NCBI GenBank assembly: GCA_016806645.1
Contig: JACSYO010001630.1
Coordinates: forward strand, 124,001-188,000
Direction of reading: 5' to 3'
Origin: Ophiodon elongatus
Taxonomy: Eukaryota; Chordata; Actinopteri; Perciformes; Hexagrammidae
DNA length: 64,000 nt
Each line of letters opens with the position of its first letter. The stretch's first letter is position 1. The position numbers and the translations under genes were made by a program. The notes under the pieces are model-generated. The model worked only from the letters and a program-made list of their open reading frames with translations. It was not told the origin of the DNA and ran no database searches. Shown here in pieces: positions 54,845 through 64,000 of this stretch.

Positions 54845-55010
54845 GCAATGGAGAAAATAATTATTTGATCCCTTGCCGATTTTCTAAGTTTGTCCACTGA
54901 TAAAGAAATGAACGGTCTATAATTGTAATGGTAGGTTTATTTTAGTGAGAGACAGAATATAAAGTATTTGATCCCCTAGCAACCAGCAAATTTAAGGCAT
55001 TTCACATAAA
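54845..55010. mobile_element. Tc1/mariner terminal fragment
   Basis: CAATGGAGAAAATAATTATTTG, ATCCCTTGCCGATTTTCTAAG and TTTGTCCACTGATAAAGAAATG, then TATAATTGTAATGGTAGG and GTGAGAGACAGAATA, match the terminal inverted repeat of a widespread fish Tc1-like transposon. No transposase follows. Confidence 0.65.
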
Positions 55011-55704
55011 TAATCAAAAGACAAAGTGCAACAGAAATACATTATAAAAAGGGCATGTGAATACAATTAAAAACAATAGTTAAAGAGTCAAGAGTAGAGA
55101 AAAGAAAAAGCTAGAATAGAATGAGACAAGGTAAAATACAATGATTAAACAGTGCAGTGTAAGAAATTATGTAATAAAAGGCAAACAGGCAAACAACATT
55201 CTGCATTATTGATTTAAAGACCTGCTTTTTTCTAGGAGTTTGGTCCAAATATCTGGTGCATAGAAACTGAACACTGCTTCTACATGACATGACATGTTTA
55301 GCTTGGACAAAAAGCAGACCTGTCCCAGACAAGGCTCAAATGATCCCTAATGTGGAGGATTAAACAGGTATTTTGGCCCGAAACCATTCAATGTTTGATA
55401 AACCAACAGTAGTATTTTGAAAGCGAGGTAGTTTCACCAAATACTCCGTGGGCTGGGATGGTCACTTTGCTGCAGGTGGTTCTGCTACAGCCAAACCCAT
55501 ACGACGTCATGTCGAGCTGCAAGTCTGACTAGCTCTTTGTACTCAAGTTTTTTGATTGATGGAGCAGGATAAAAAGAGAAAGGACGATCTTTTCTCACAC
55601 TTTAGACATCTCCAGACAGTTGAAAAGCCACAAAAAGTGCATTCTTCACCTTTAATATCAATATTGTTTCTATCTCCTCTCATAATATTACCTTCTGTCT
55701 AATT
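55011..55704. other. Intergenic; no gene recognised
   Basis: A-rich sequence between the Tc1 end and the fourth L2-like tail. I see no coding or structured feature. Confidence 0.4.
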
Positions 55705-55905
55705 TTTAATTCAATGTATTTTGTAAAGCCTAAAATCACAAATTTGCCTCAGAGGGCTTTACAATCTGTACACATACGAGATCCTCTGTCCCAGAACCCT
55801 CACATCGGAACAGAAAAACTCCCCACCCAAAAAACTTTAACGGGGAGAAACCTTAAGGAGAGCAACAGAGGAGGATCCCTATATCACAGGGGGTGGGGGC
55901 AATTA
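55705..55905 (-). repeat. L2-like 3' tail, copy 4
   Basis: AATTCAATGTATTTTG, GCCTAAAATCACAAATT, GCCTCAGAGGGCTTTACAATC, TGTACACATACGAGATCCTC and GAGCAACAGAGGAGGATCC are the reverse complement of copy 1. Confidence 0.7.
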
Positions 55906-56037
55906 TTATTCCCAAGGGGCCACATGAGAAACAGACTGTTGTGGAAGGTCGGACCAATAGATTTAAGTCAATCCTGCAAAATTTTATTTGACCTCTTTAT
56001 AAAAAGCAGTAAATTGTATGGTTTTGATAAGCTGAGA

Positions 56038-56446
56038 GTGTAACGATTCTGGGGCAGAGCAGAGACTCAAGAGCAGAGATAGACACAGGAGACGAGGTGA
56101 GGTGGAAGGCAAGGTCTCTTACTAGGCACCAAGCAGTCCTACTGACATTGTCAGTCCGTAAAGGCAAACAAATCCGACAGGGAGCAGGCAAAAATCCAAA
56201 AACCGAGAACAAGGCAAAGTCATAAACCATAGAAACTAACACAAGATAATAATGCTGGAAGGCGATGAGCACACGGGGTAGAACAAAGACAATCTGGCAC
56301 CGGAACAGGGAAAGCAGGGGTTCTATATGTGTGGGGTTGGCAGAGGGAAAAACCAGGGGCAGGTGATTGAGCACAAGTGTAGTGAATGAGAAATCAGGAG
56401 ACACACTCGAGACACACACACATGAGACTAACGGGATGTTACATCG
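56038..56446 (-). mobile_element. Possible solo LTR (TGTAAC...GTTACA)
   Basis: The segment begins TGTAACGATTCTGGGG at 56038 and ends GGGATGTTACA, so its ends form a short TGTAAC inverted repeat. It has the purine-rich plus strand common in minus-oriented gypsy LTRs. No exact target duplication could be identified, which lowers confidence. Confidence 0.4.
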
Positions 56447-56462
56447 AGTGGTAGAAGTGAAT

Positions 56463-56650
56463 GTCATGATCAGTGGTGGAATGTAACTAAGTATATTTAC
56501 TAAAATACAAATTCAAGGTCTTTACTTGAGTATTTCCATTTTATTCAACTTTGTACTTCCACTACACTACATCTCAGACAAATGTAGTGGAGTAAAAAGT
56601 ACAATATTTCCCTCTGGCAGCTGTAGTTACTAGTTACTTTGCACATTACA
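56463..56650. repeat. hAT-MITE fragment (CAGTGGTGGAATGTAAC), copy 3
   Basis: CAGTGGTGGAATGTAACTAAG is followed by TTTACTTGAGTATTTCCATTT, CTTCCACTACACTACATCTC and the inverted AGTGGAGTAAAAAGTACAATA. This is the start of a very common teleost hAT-type MITE. Confidence 0.65.
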
Positions 56651-57422
56651 ATTCTTTTAAACCCTTCCTAACTTCCCAAACTTAACTGTGTATAAAGGAG
56701 TTAAAATAAGCTCCAAGGCTTCTGGTTGTAAATGTAGCGATCGGACACACGAGAGAAGGCTCTTTCTTTCCAGAATTTTGACAAAAACATCTCTGTAAGA
56801 TTTAACTTGAAGCTTTCTTCTAAAAATAAGCAACTCTAAGACTACTAAAAAAGGTAGCGATACACAAACTGCAGCTACACGTGCTGCCACGAGCACAGCA
56901 GGTAAGCTAGCATCGTATTTTAGCTAACAGCCCTCCGACAGCGTGAAAAACACCCGAAGGAAACGCAACCTCTGCTCTCATCCCGATGGACCAACTGTCT
57001 GCAGAATTTGAAAAGCAGAGAACACTACACTTAGGGACGACGTCTCTCTCCTGATTCAAGACTCTACCAAGCCACTTCATGCCTCACTAGATTCACTGCA
57101 GACGTGAAGGCTTTCCAGACGCGCCTTTCCACGGTGGAGTCCGTAGCTGGAGACAACTTTGAACGTTTAACCATGCCGCCATAAGGATGTACGAAGACCA
57201 CAGCGCAGCACTCGCTAAGAAGCGGGTTGTGTTTAACGCAAATAAAATTCCACTTCAAATATTGACAAAAATGATCGTATAACGTTTTTAGCCGATTTAA
57301 TGCTGTTAAACTAAACTTTAACTTCTTACCTTTCGAGCCAAGTCTCGTTTTAATTTTTAGAGTTAGCTTTGACTCTACGAAAGCCGGTAAAAGGAAGCTA
57401 ACGCTGGTAAATCAGCCGCTCA

Positions 57423-58262
57423 CTATTGGCCTGAGTCGAATGAATTACTATCCTGTAGTAAACACTGTGCGCTGATGGTTTTTCGGGGATGGTGAATGGT
57501 GATGACGATTGAAAACTCCTTCTTAGAATCCAAGAAGGAGTGGCTCACTGCCGACAGATCTCCTGTAACACCAGAGAGATCTGCCTTCAAGGGTCCGAAG
57601 AAACTCACATCCAGAGGCTGAAGGATGTGAGACGTATGTGGTAGCAGGCACAAGAGAATGACCCCCTCCCTCTGTGCCGCCCGGACCAGCTCTGGATCCA
57701 GGTGGGACTGATGTCCATCCATTATGAGCAGCAGCGGGTGCTCCTGTGCGGCAAACTTCAGGAAGTGCCCGACAAACCACTTCCTAAAAAGCTCACTGTC
57801 CATGTACCCTGCTGGCGACTTCCCGTAGAGGGCATCGGGAACCCCTTCCTTGTTATAGGGGCCCCCTGGATATCCCCCCTTATAGATGATGAAAGGGGGG
57901 ACATCCTCCCCAGCCGCGTTGAGGCAGGCCAGGATGGTAATATGGTCCCTGGTTCCCTGGGCCTGCCTGTAAGTGTGTTTAGTCCCCCGGGGCACGATAA
58001 CCTTTCTACTGGAAGAGTCAAGCTGAAACCCCGTCGCGTCGCAGTTATATACCTGACGGGGTTTCTCCCTCAACCCGTGCTACTCCAGGGTGGTGGTGAG
58101 GAGCCTAAAATACTCCTCCATCTGCCCCCTCTTGGCGCAGGATGCCCTCCCATGGTCAATGATGTCTGGGGTCCGGGCAGTAAGGCGATGGTGGTGCCGC
58201 TCAAGAAAGTTTATCCACCACGCCTGGCCAAGTACAACCTGAGGCGTTGTCAGTGGAAACCT
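57423..58262 (-). pseudogene. pogo/Tigger-like DDE transposase, truncated, one internal stop
   Basis: DDE_1-type transposases mediate cut-and-paste transposition. On the minus strand, 58262-58083 reads a Tc5-type DNA-binding tail (WWINFLERHH, RLTARTPDIIDHGRA). An in-frame TAG at 58082-58080 interrupts it, and the same frame then continues with VYNCDATGF (first catalytic Asp), DHITILACLNAAGEDVPPF, LLIMDGHQSH (second Asp) and LPHTSHILQPLDVSFFGPLK (third Asp). Family similarity ends near 57540 and the frame stops at 57423. The N-terminal part and the terminal repeats are missing. Confidence 0.8.
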
Positions 58263-58589
58263 GTGACTGGCAGAGTACAAACAGTATATTAGCAGTACGA
58301 TGAAAATACAGAGAAACTTTTCAGAGTAAAGATCGTCGCCCAAGTGTTCTTACTGCTTTCGCTCATCAAAGTCAGTTTCCTAGAGTATTTAGACACGTAA
58401 ACGTCCATATATATTCATGAAATTTGACATGTAGATTCTTTGATATTTATAAATGAATATTACTTACACTTTGATGGCAATCACCGACGAAAATTGCCGC
58501 AAAAAGACCAGAAAGTGCGTCACACCGGAGTCAGGCCAATAGCAGCTAACGCCGTTCGAGTCAGGACACATTGACGTTAATGTAAGAAA

Positions 58590-59590
58590 GGAGGATGTGT
58601 GTTTCATTAGCTGGAATGTAAAAGGCCTATATGGCCTGTAAAAATAGCTAGAATATTCAACCATCTGAAATACTTAAAATGTGAGATTTTATTTCTTCAA
58701 GAAACTCATTTATTGCTGAAAGATCAAGTCAGACTTAGAAAAGCTTGGGTGGGACATGTGTTCCACTCAAATTTCAATTAAAAAACACGTGGGACACCTA
58801 TATTGATACACAAAATAATTCAGTTCAGCGCTACCACTGTTATTTTGGATCCACAGGGACGTTTGTCATTGTATCAGGGCTCCTTTTCCACAAACCTGTC
58901 GTTTTGGTTAATGTATATGCCCCAAATTGGGATGATGAGAAGTTAATAGGCAAAGTTATTTCATTAATACCAAATTTAAACTCGCAACAACTCATTTTTG
59001 GGGGTGATCTAAACTGTACAGTTAACCCAGTTTTGGACCGTTCTAATCCTAAATCTACAAAACCGTAAAAAATGGCCATATCATTATCTCTTTTTATGGA
59101 TCAAATAGGAAGTGTCGACCCATGGCGTTCTTTATTCATCTTCATACAGTAGAATAGACTACTTCTTTATTGATCGAACCCTCCTTCCCTTTGGCACGAA
59201 AGCTGAATATTCAACTATAATTGAATCTGACCACGCCCCAGTGTTACTAGATTTCTCATGTGCTTTTAATAATTCGGAACGCCCTCCCTGGAAACTAGAC
59301 AAAATCTTACTAGCTGACGCTTCTTTTTGTGAATTGATAAACAAAAAAATGTATGACTTTTTAGAATCTAATAAAAAAGAGGACATCACCCCTTCCCTGC
59401 TTTGGGAAACACTGAAGGCTGTGATCAGAGGTGATATTATATCATATTCATCAAGAACCAATAAATTGAGTAGAAATGAACAAGACCAGGTTATTAAATC
59501 AATAAACACAGTGAATGCTCAGTACTCTTATGTTACCATCCCCTGAACTCTATAAAAGGAAGCTTGACCTGCAAACTCAATACAACTTAT
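58590..59590 (+). pseudogene. L1/Tx1-type LINE, ORF2 endonuclease fragment
   Basis: The plus strand shows the apurinic-endonuclease-like blocks of a Tx1/L1 element in order, in shifting frames: ISWNVKGL at about 58607, LQETH at about 58700, VLVNVYAPNWDD at about 58905, LIFGGDLNC at about 58995, SRIDYFFIDRTLL at about 59150 and ESDHAPVLLDFS at about 59225. The linker towards the reverse transcriptase runs to 59546. It is cut off before the RT by the repeat at 59653. Confidence 0.8.
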
Positions 59591-59652
59591 TATCAACTGG
59601 AAAGACGGAAAAAATGCTGTTAAAATGCTGTTAAAATGCTGTTAAAATCCTG

Positions 59653-59820
59653 CGGTCGTCACCTCAGTATCACACTTGTTCATGGACAGAGGAAGAAGGT
59701 TAGACTGCTAAAGAACCAGAGTCTTTAGTTTTAGTTCCAGTTCCTTACTGAATGGTAAGGCTGTGGTTTTATTTCAGTTTCTTTCTTTTTTCTTTTCCTT
59801 TACAAGTCACCAAACACGTT
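59653..59820. repeat. 168-bp repeat, copy 2 (near-identical to 41444-41611)
   Basis: This is the second copy of the repeat at 41444-41611. Its right edge coincides exactly with the first base of the LTR at 59821. Confidence 0.85.
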
Positions 59821-60108
59821 TGTGGTGGCGGGGGCGTGGTTGGGCTCAGCTGCAGAGGGGACGAGTGTGGGAGTGGTTCAGGGAACGGGCCGGAAGAGGT
59901 TTAATTAGCCTCAGCTGGTTTGGGGTTTGGCTGATTGGGTTTGCTCCCCTATAAAAACCCCAGTAGGGCCTGAGGGAAGGGGGAGAGAGCAGGTACACAA
60001 GCAGGAACGAACCTGGGCGCTCAATAAAAACGGTTCCTAACAAGACTAAGCTTGAATCGTCTTCTGTGCGGGGGGGGAAAACTCACGGGGTAACACGTAC
60101 TTGTTACA
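59821..60108 (+). repeat. 5' LTR of the Gmr1-like element (288 bp)
   Basis: It starts TGTGGTGGCG and ends CTTGTTACA. A CTATAAAAACCCC TATA box lies at about 59949, and a CAATAAAAACGG poly(A) signal at about 60022 marks the R region. The following base and primer site fit the expected LTR boundary. Confidence 0.8.
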
Positions 60109-60109
60109 C

Positions 60110-60126
60110 TGGCGCCCAACGGGGGG
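60110..60126 (+). other. Primer-binding site, tRNA-Lys type
   Basis: TGGCGCCCAACGGGG follows the LTR after one base. The first 12 bases equal the complement of the 3' end of the tRNA-Lys used by many retroelements. Confidence 0.75.
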
Positions 60127-60146
60127 CCCCCTAAAAAACAAAGCAC

Positions 60147-61150
60147 ATGAGTGACGAGGAACACCCAGGTCTGCCGGCCCAGCCGATCGTCGTGCTGGGG
60201 CAGATGCTGGAGGGGATCGTCGCAATGCAGCAAGACCAGGCCGAGGCGACCCGGCAGTTCCTGGAGGCGCTCCGGGTCCAGGCAGAGCGGCAGACCTACG
60301 CCCTCGAACAGCTCGCCGCCTGCACAGATGCGGCTACGCCGGCGCCGAACCCTTCCACCTTGCGGATGTTTACCCTGCATAAACTGACAGCGGCTGATGA
60401 CGTGCAGTCCTTCCTTGAAACATTCGAGGTGATGGCGGAGCCGTGCGGCTGGCCAGAGGCGGAGTGGGCGATCCGTCTCCTGCCTCTCCTCACCGGGGGG
60501 GGTGCAGATGGCGGCCCTGGGACTTCCCCCGGCAGCCCGGCAGATGTACGCGGACGTGCGTAAGGCCGTGATGGATCGGCTGGGCCTGACCCCGGAGGAC
60601 CACAGACAGAGGTTCCGTGAGGCCACGCTGGAGCCGGGGGACCGGCCCTTCGCGTGGGTGCAGCGGCAGAGGGACACCGCAACCCTATGGCTGCAGCCTG
60701 GGAGCTCAGGAGGGGCTTAGCGGGTGGTCGAGAAGATTGTCTTGGAGCAGTTCGTCGGGGGGCTGCCGGCCGGGACATCTGCGTGTGTCCGCTGCCACCG
60801 GCCCACGTCACTGGAAACCGCCGTCACCCTGGCAGAGGACCACCTGGCAGTGCATCCCGACAGTCAGGGGGACCGCGATCGGCCGCCGGCTCCATCCCGG
60901 CCGACGCCCACCCCGTGGAGGAGGCTCCCGCCGCAGCTCCTGGCATGGCCCATACCGGCCCCGCGGTCGGCACCCCCACCCCGGCGTCCCGACTTTCCAA
61001 CCCCGGCTAGCACCGCCACCCTTCCCAGCCCACAGGGGGTTCCTCAGGCACCAGGGCAGAAGTGCTGGAGGTGCGAGCAGCTCGGACACTTTCGGAGAGA
61101 GTGTCCTCTGATGGACGTGGGCCAGGTGATCCGGGTTGCCGGCTCTCCAA
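60147..61150 (+). pseudogene. gag of the Gmr1-like element, with SCAN-like region and CCHC knuckle
   Basis: Gag forms the retrotransposon particle. The ATG at 60147 opens MSDEEHPGLPAQ and a helical N-terminus. A frame change at the G-run near 60497-60503 leads to the capsid C-terminal, SCAN-like region: DHRQRFREATLEPGDRPFAW, then, after TAG at 60718-60720 in the same frame, VVEKIVLEQFVGGLPAG and CHRPTSLETAV. A proline-rich linker follows. The CCHC zinc knuckle CWRCEQLGHFRREC is encoded at 61063-61104. The frameshift and stop show that this copy cannot make full-length Gag. Confidence 0.8.
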
Positions 61151-64000
61151 CACCCTCCCCAGGTCCAGGAGCGACGTACTGCGTTCCAGTAAGAATCCAG
61201 GGGGGTACACATCAGGCGATGGTGGATTCGGGCTGTACACAGTCTATGATCCACCAGAGCCTGGTTCGACCCGGGGCATTGGTGGAGGCATTGTGGGGGA
61301 AAATTCGGTGTGTGCATGGGGATGTTCACGAGTATCCCATATTGTCAGTGGAGATTAGATACATGGGGGAAAAAGCATAGTGTAAAGGTCGCGGTTAGCT
61401 CCCGCCTTACGCACCCCCTGATCTTGGGAACAGATTGGCCAGGGTTTGACAGGTTAATGGGGCAGGCTGCGGGGGTGCGTTCACGGCAGACAGGGTCATG
61501 CGGGATGTGCGCTGTGCTCAGCAGCGACGCGAGGTCTTCCGACGCTGGGGAGGGGGAACCGGCGGAGCCTCCCGTGGAGACTCCACCGGCTCCCGAGCTC
61601 CACTCCATGGAAGATTTTCCACTCGAGCAGTCTCGGAATGATACTCTGCGCTCGGCCTTTAACCAAGTGATCAAGATTGATGGTCAGCTGGTGCGCCCTG
61701 ACGCAGCGCAGTCATACCCGCACTTCTCATTGATCAGGGACAGGCTGTACCAAGTGAGCCGTGACACGCAGACAGGGCAGGAGAACACCCAGTTGCTTGT
61801 GCCGAAAAGCCGCCGGGAAATACTTTTCCTGGCGGCTCACTATAACCCGATGGCTGGTCACATGGGATATGAGAAAACGCTAGACCGGATAATGGCCCGA
61901 TTTTATTGGCTGGGTATCCGGGCGGATGTACGCCGTTGGTGTGCGTCCTGCCCCGAGTGCCAGTTGGTAAACCACCCGACCATTCCGAGGGCACCTTTCC
62001 GTCCTCTGCCGTTAATGGAGGTGCCATGGACCTCATCGGGCCATTTCAGCGGAGCGCACGCGGATATCGCTTTGTGTTAGTCCTGGTGGATTACGCAACA
62101 CGATATCTGGAGGCAGTGCCGTTGCGCAACATTTCTACAAAGTGTCGCGCAGGCTCTGTTTCAGGTCATCTCCCGAGTCGGGATCCTGAAAGAGATTCTG
62201 ACTGACCAGGGCACCTCATTCATGTCACGAACACTGAGAGAACTTTACGGGTTGCTGGTCATCAAGTCTATTCGGACCAGTGTGTACCACCCACAGACCG
62301 ACGGTCTGGTGGAGCGTCTGAATAAGACTTTGAAGTCCATGATCCGTAAATTTATTAGTGAAGATGAACGTAATTGCGATAAATGGCTTGATTCTCTGTT
62401 TGCAGTGCGGGAGGTCCCCCAGGCCTCCACGGGATTTTCTCCCTTTGAACTGCTGTTCGGCAGGACACCACGGGGGGTGCTCGACCTGATTAAGGAAAAC
62501 TGGGAGGAAGGTCCGAGCACCAGTAAAAATGAGATCCAGTACGTCCTGGACCTGAGAGCAAAACTCCACACACTGGGTCGGATGTCACGTGAGAATTTGC
62601 TCCAGGCCCAGGAGCGTCAACAACGGCTGTACAACAGAGGAGCCAGGCTGAGACAATTCACACCGGGAGAAAAGGTACTTGTATTGCTTCCTACTTCCAG
62701 CTCCAAGCTACTCGCCAAGTGGCAAGGGCCCTTTGTGGTCACACGGCGATTGGGGGATGTCGACTATGAGGTGATGCGTTCTGACAGGGGCAGAGCTCTA
62801 CAGATCTACCACCTCAACCTCCTAAAAGCGTGGAGAGAGGCGGCGTCTGTTTTTCTGGTGTCCGCGGTATCCGAGGGAGAGGAGCTGGGGCCTGAGGCAC
62901 CAAAATCCACCAATCCAACCTCACTCCTTTGTGAAGACCATCTCTCTGGGAGCCAGAGAACAGACATTGCCCAGTTGCAAGAGCAGTTTGCTGATGTGTT
63001 CTCCCTCCTGCCAGGTCGCACAAACCTCATAGAGCACCGAATTGAGACTCCTCCGGGGGTGGCGGTGCGGTCGCGACCCTACAGGTCACCTGAACACAAA
63101 AGAAAAGTGGTTCAGAGGGAATTGGCTGCCATGCTGGAGATGGGGGTAATAGAAGAGTCCGACAGTGCCTGGTGTAGCCCCATCGTTCTTGTTGTAAAGA
63201 AGGATGGGTCTATACGGTTCAGTGTGGACTATCGCAGGGTGAACGACGTGTCACGTTTCGATGCGTACCAAATGCCCCGGCTCGACGAACTCCTGGAACG
63301 ACTGGGCACTGCGCGTTTCTTTACGACGCTGGATTTAACCAAGGGCTACTGGCAGATTCCTCTGTTGCCAGAGTCCAGGGAAAAGACAGCCTTCTCCACT
63401 CCGTATGGGTTATACCAATTCACCACGCTTCCCTTCGGGTTGTTCGGGGCCCCAGCCACGTTTCAACACCTCATGGACCGGGTGCTGCGTCCGCACGCTG
63501 CATATGCTGCCGCCTACTTAGATGATGTAATCATCCACAGCACCACCTGGGCGGAGCATGTGCAGTGGGTGGGCGCGGTGCTGGAGTCCCTGAGGCAGGC
63601 GGGGCTCACCGCCAACCCGGGGAAGTGTGCAGTTGGACGGAGGGAGGTACGGTATCTGGGGTACCACTTGGGCAGCGGGCAGGTGCGCCCCCAGGTGGCC
63701 AAGACCGCCGCCATCGCAGCCTGCCCGCGGCCCAAGACTAAAAAAGAGGTGAGGCGGTTCTTGGGGCTGGTGGGTTATTATAGACGGTTCATCCCGAGCT
63801 TCGCAGATCTGACCAGCCCCTTGACCGACCTGACCCGGAAAGGTGCCTCAGATCCGGTCCAGTGGACGGAGCAGTGCCAGTTGGTGTTTGAGAAGGTAAA
63901 ACAGGCTCTCTGTGGGGAGCCACTCCTACATACACCTAACTTCGCTCTTCCCTTTACTCTGCACACTGATGCCTCGAACAGAGGGCTGGGGGCCGTTTTG
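61151..64000 (+). pseudogene. pol of the Gmr1-like element: PR-INT-RT-RNase H (partial)
   Basis: Protease: the active-site DSG is at 61225-61233, and the distal LILGTDWPGF block lies near 61420 after a frame change at about 61330. Integrase: the HHCC zinc domain lies at about 61830-61965 (HYNPMAGHMG... CASCPEC). The core begins MDLIGPF near 62028 after another frame change, with a further shift near 62150. The last two catalytic residues, Asp in TDQG (62204) and Glu in VERLNK (62312), are 35 residues apart as expected. Then come the GPF/QIYHLNLLKAW tail, RT with KDGSIRFSVDYR, TLDLTKGYWQIPL and YLDDVII (63515), and the start of RNase H, TDASNRGLGAV (63965), at the window edge. Confidence 0.85.

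Larger units (their letters stand above)
59821..64000 (+). mobile_element. Gmr1-like Ty3/gypsy retrotransposon, 5' part (runs off the window)
   Basis: The element comprises a 5' LTR, primer site, gag and a pol with the order protease, integrase, reverse transcriptase, RNase H. The 3' part and 3' LTR lie beyond 64000. Ty3/gypsy elements normally place integrase last. The Gmr1 group, known from fish and other deuterostomes, has this copia-like order. At least four frame breaks and one stop occur in gag-PR-INT, so this copy is inactive, although the RT region is open over its whole visible length. Confidence 0.85.

Noticed and set aside
60808..61329. Minus-strand ORFs across the gag/protease region
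   Set aside because: They are GC-rich antisense shadows of the Gmr1-like gag and protease.

Overview
The window looks like nuclear DNA of a ray-finned (teleost, probably percomorph) fish. It carries two multi-exon vertebrate genes with GT-AG introns. The rest is dominated by repeat families typical of teleosts: Tc1, hAT and piggyBac DNA transposons, L2-, L1/Tx1- and I-type LINEs, Ty3/gypsy elements, and very long tetranucleotide and minisatellite arrays. I see no prokaryotic gene, tRNA, rRNA or CRISPR array.

Left third (about 1-38.6 kb): two genes, both on the minus strand. The first (729-6526) is a complete slbp, the histone-mRNA stem-loop binding protein, reconstructed as eight coding exons in a continuous frame (279 aa). 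The second (10806-35579) is reconstructed as fifteen coding exons (1155 aa) and matches the CCDC142 family. It has one very long central exon and a conserved C-terminal part spread over many small exons. Its introns hold most of the satellite arrays (20.1-20.4, 21.2-21.65, 24.5-26.03 and 34.6-35.0 kb), a 797-bp MITE, a solo LTR nested in an L2-like tail, a foldback element and several dispersed teleost repeats.

Middle (about 38.6-47.3 kb): no confident host gene. It holds a 38-bp minisatellite, a decayed piggyBac transposase with its TTAA-flanked 3' end, and transposon-end fragments. A TATA-driven, spliced micro-ORF of unknown identity lies at 47306-47666.

Right third (47.3-64 kb): a transposon graveyard. 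A hAT copy contains a 1.1-kb deleted Ty3/gypsy element with a perfect 5-bp target duplication. There are also a reverse-strand gypsy pol relic, a second copy of the LTR whose U3 carries the 27-bp unit amplified at 24.5-26 kb, a Tc1 end, a pogo/Tigger-like transposase with one internal stop, and an L1/Tx1 endonuclease fragment. From 59821 to the window edge runs the 5' part of a Gmr1-like Ty3/gypsy retrotransposon: LTR, lysine-type primer site, gag with a SCAN-like region and CCHC knuckle, then protease, integrase, reverse transcriptase and the start of RNase H. Integrase lies before reverse transcriptase, the copia-like domain order that marks the Gmr1 group.

All gene models here are by eye from splice signals, phase continuity and recalled family motifs. 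Repeat family names are by recognition and were not checked against a library.
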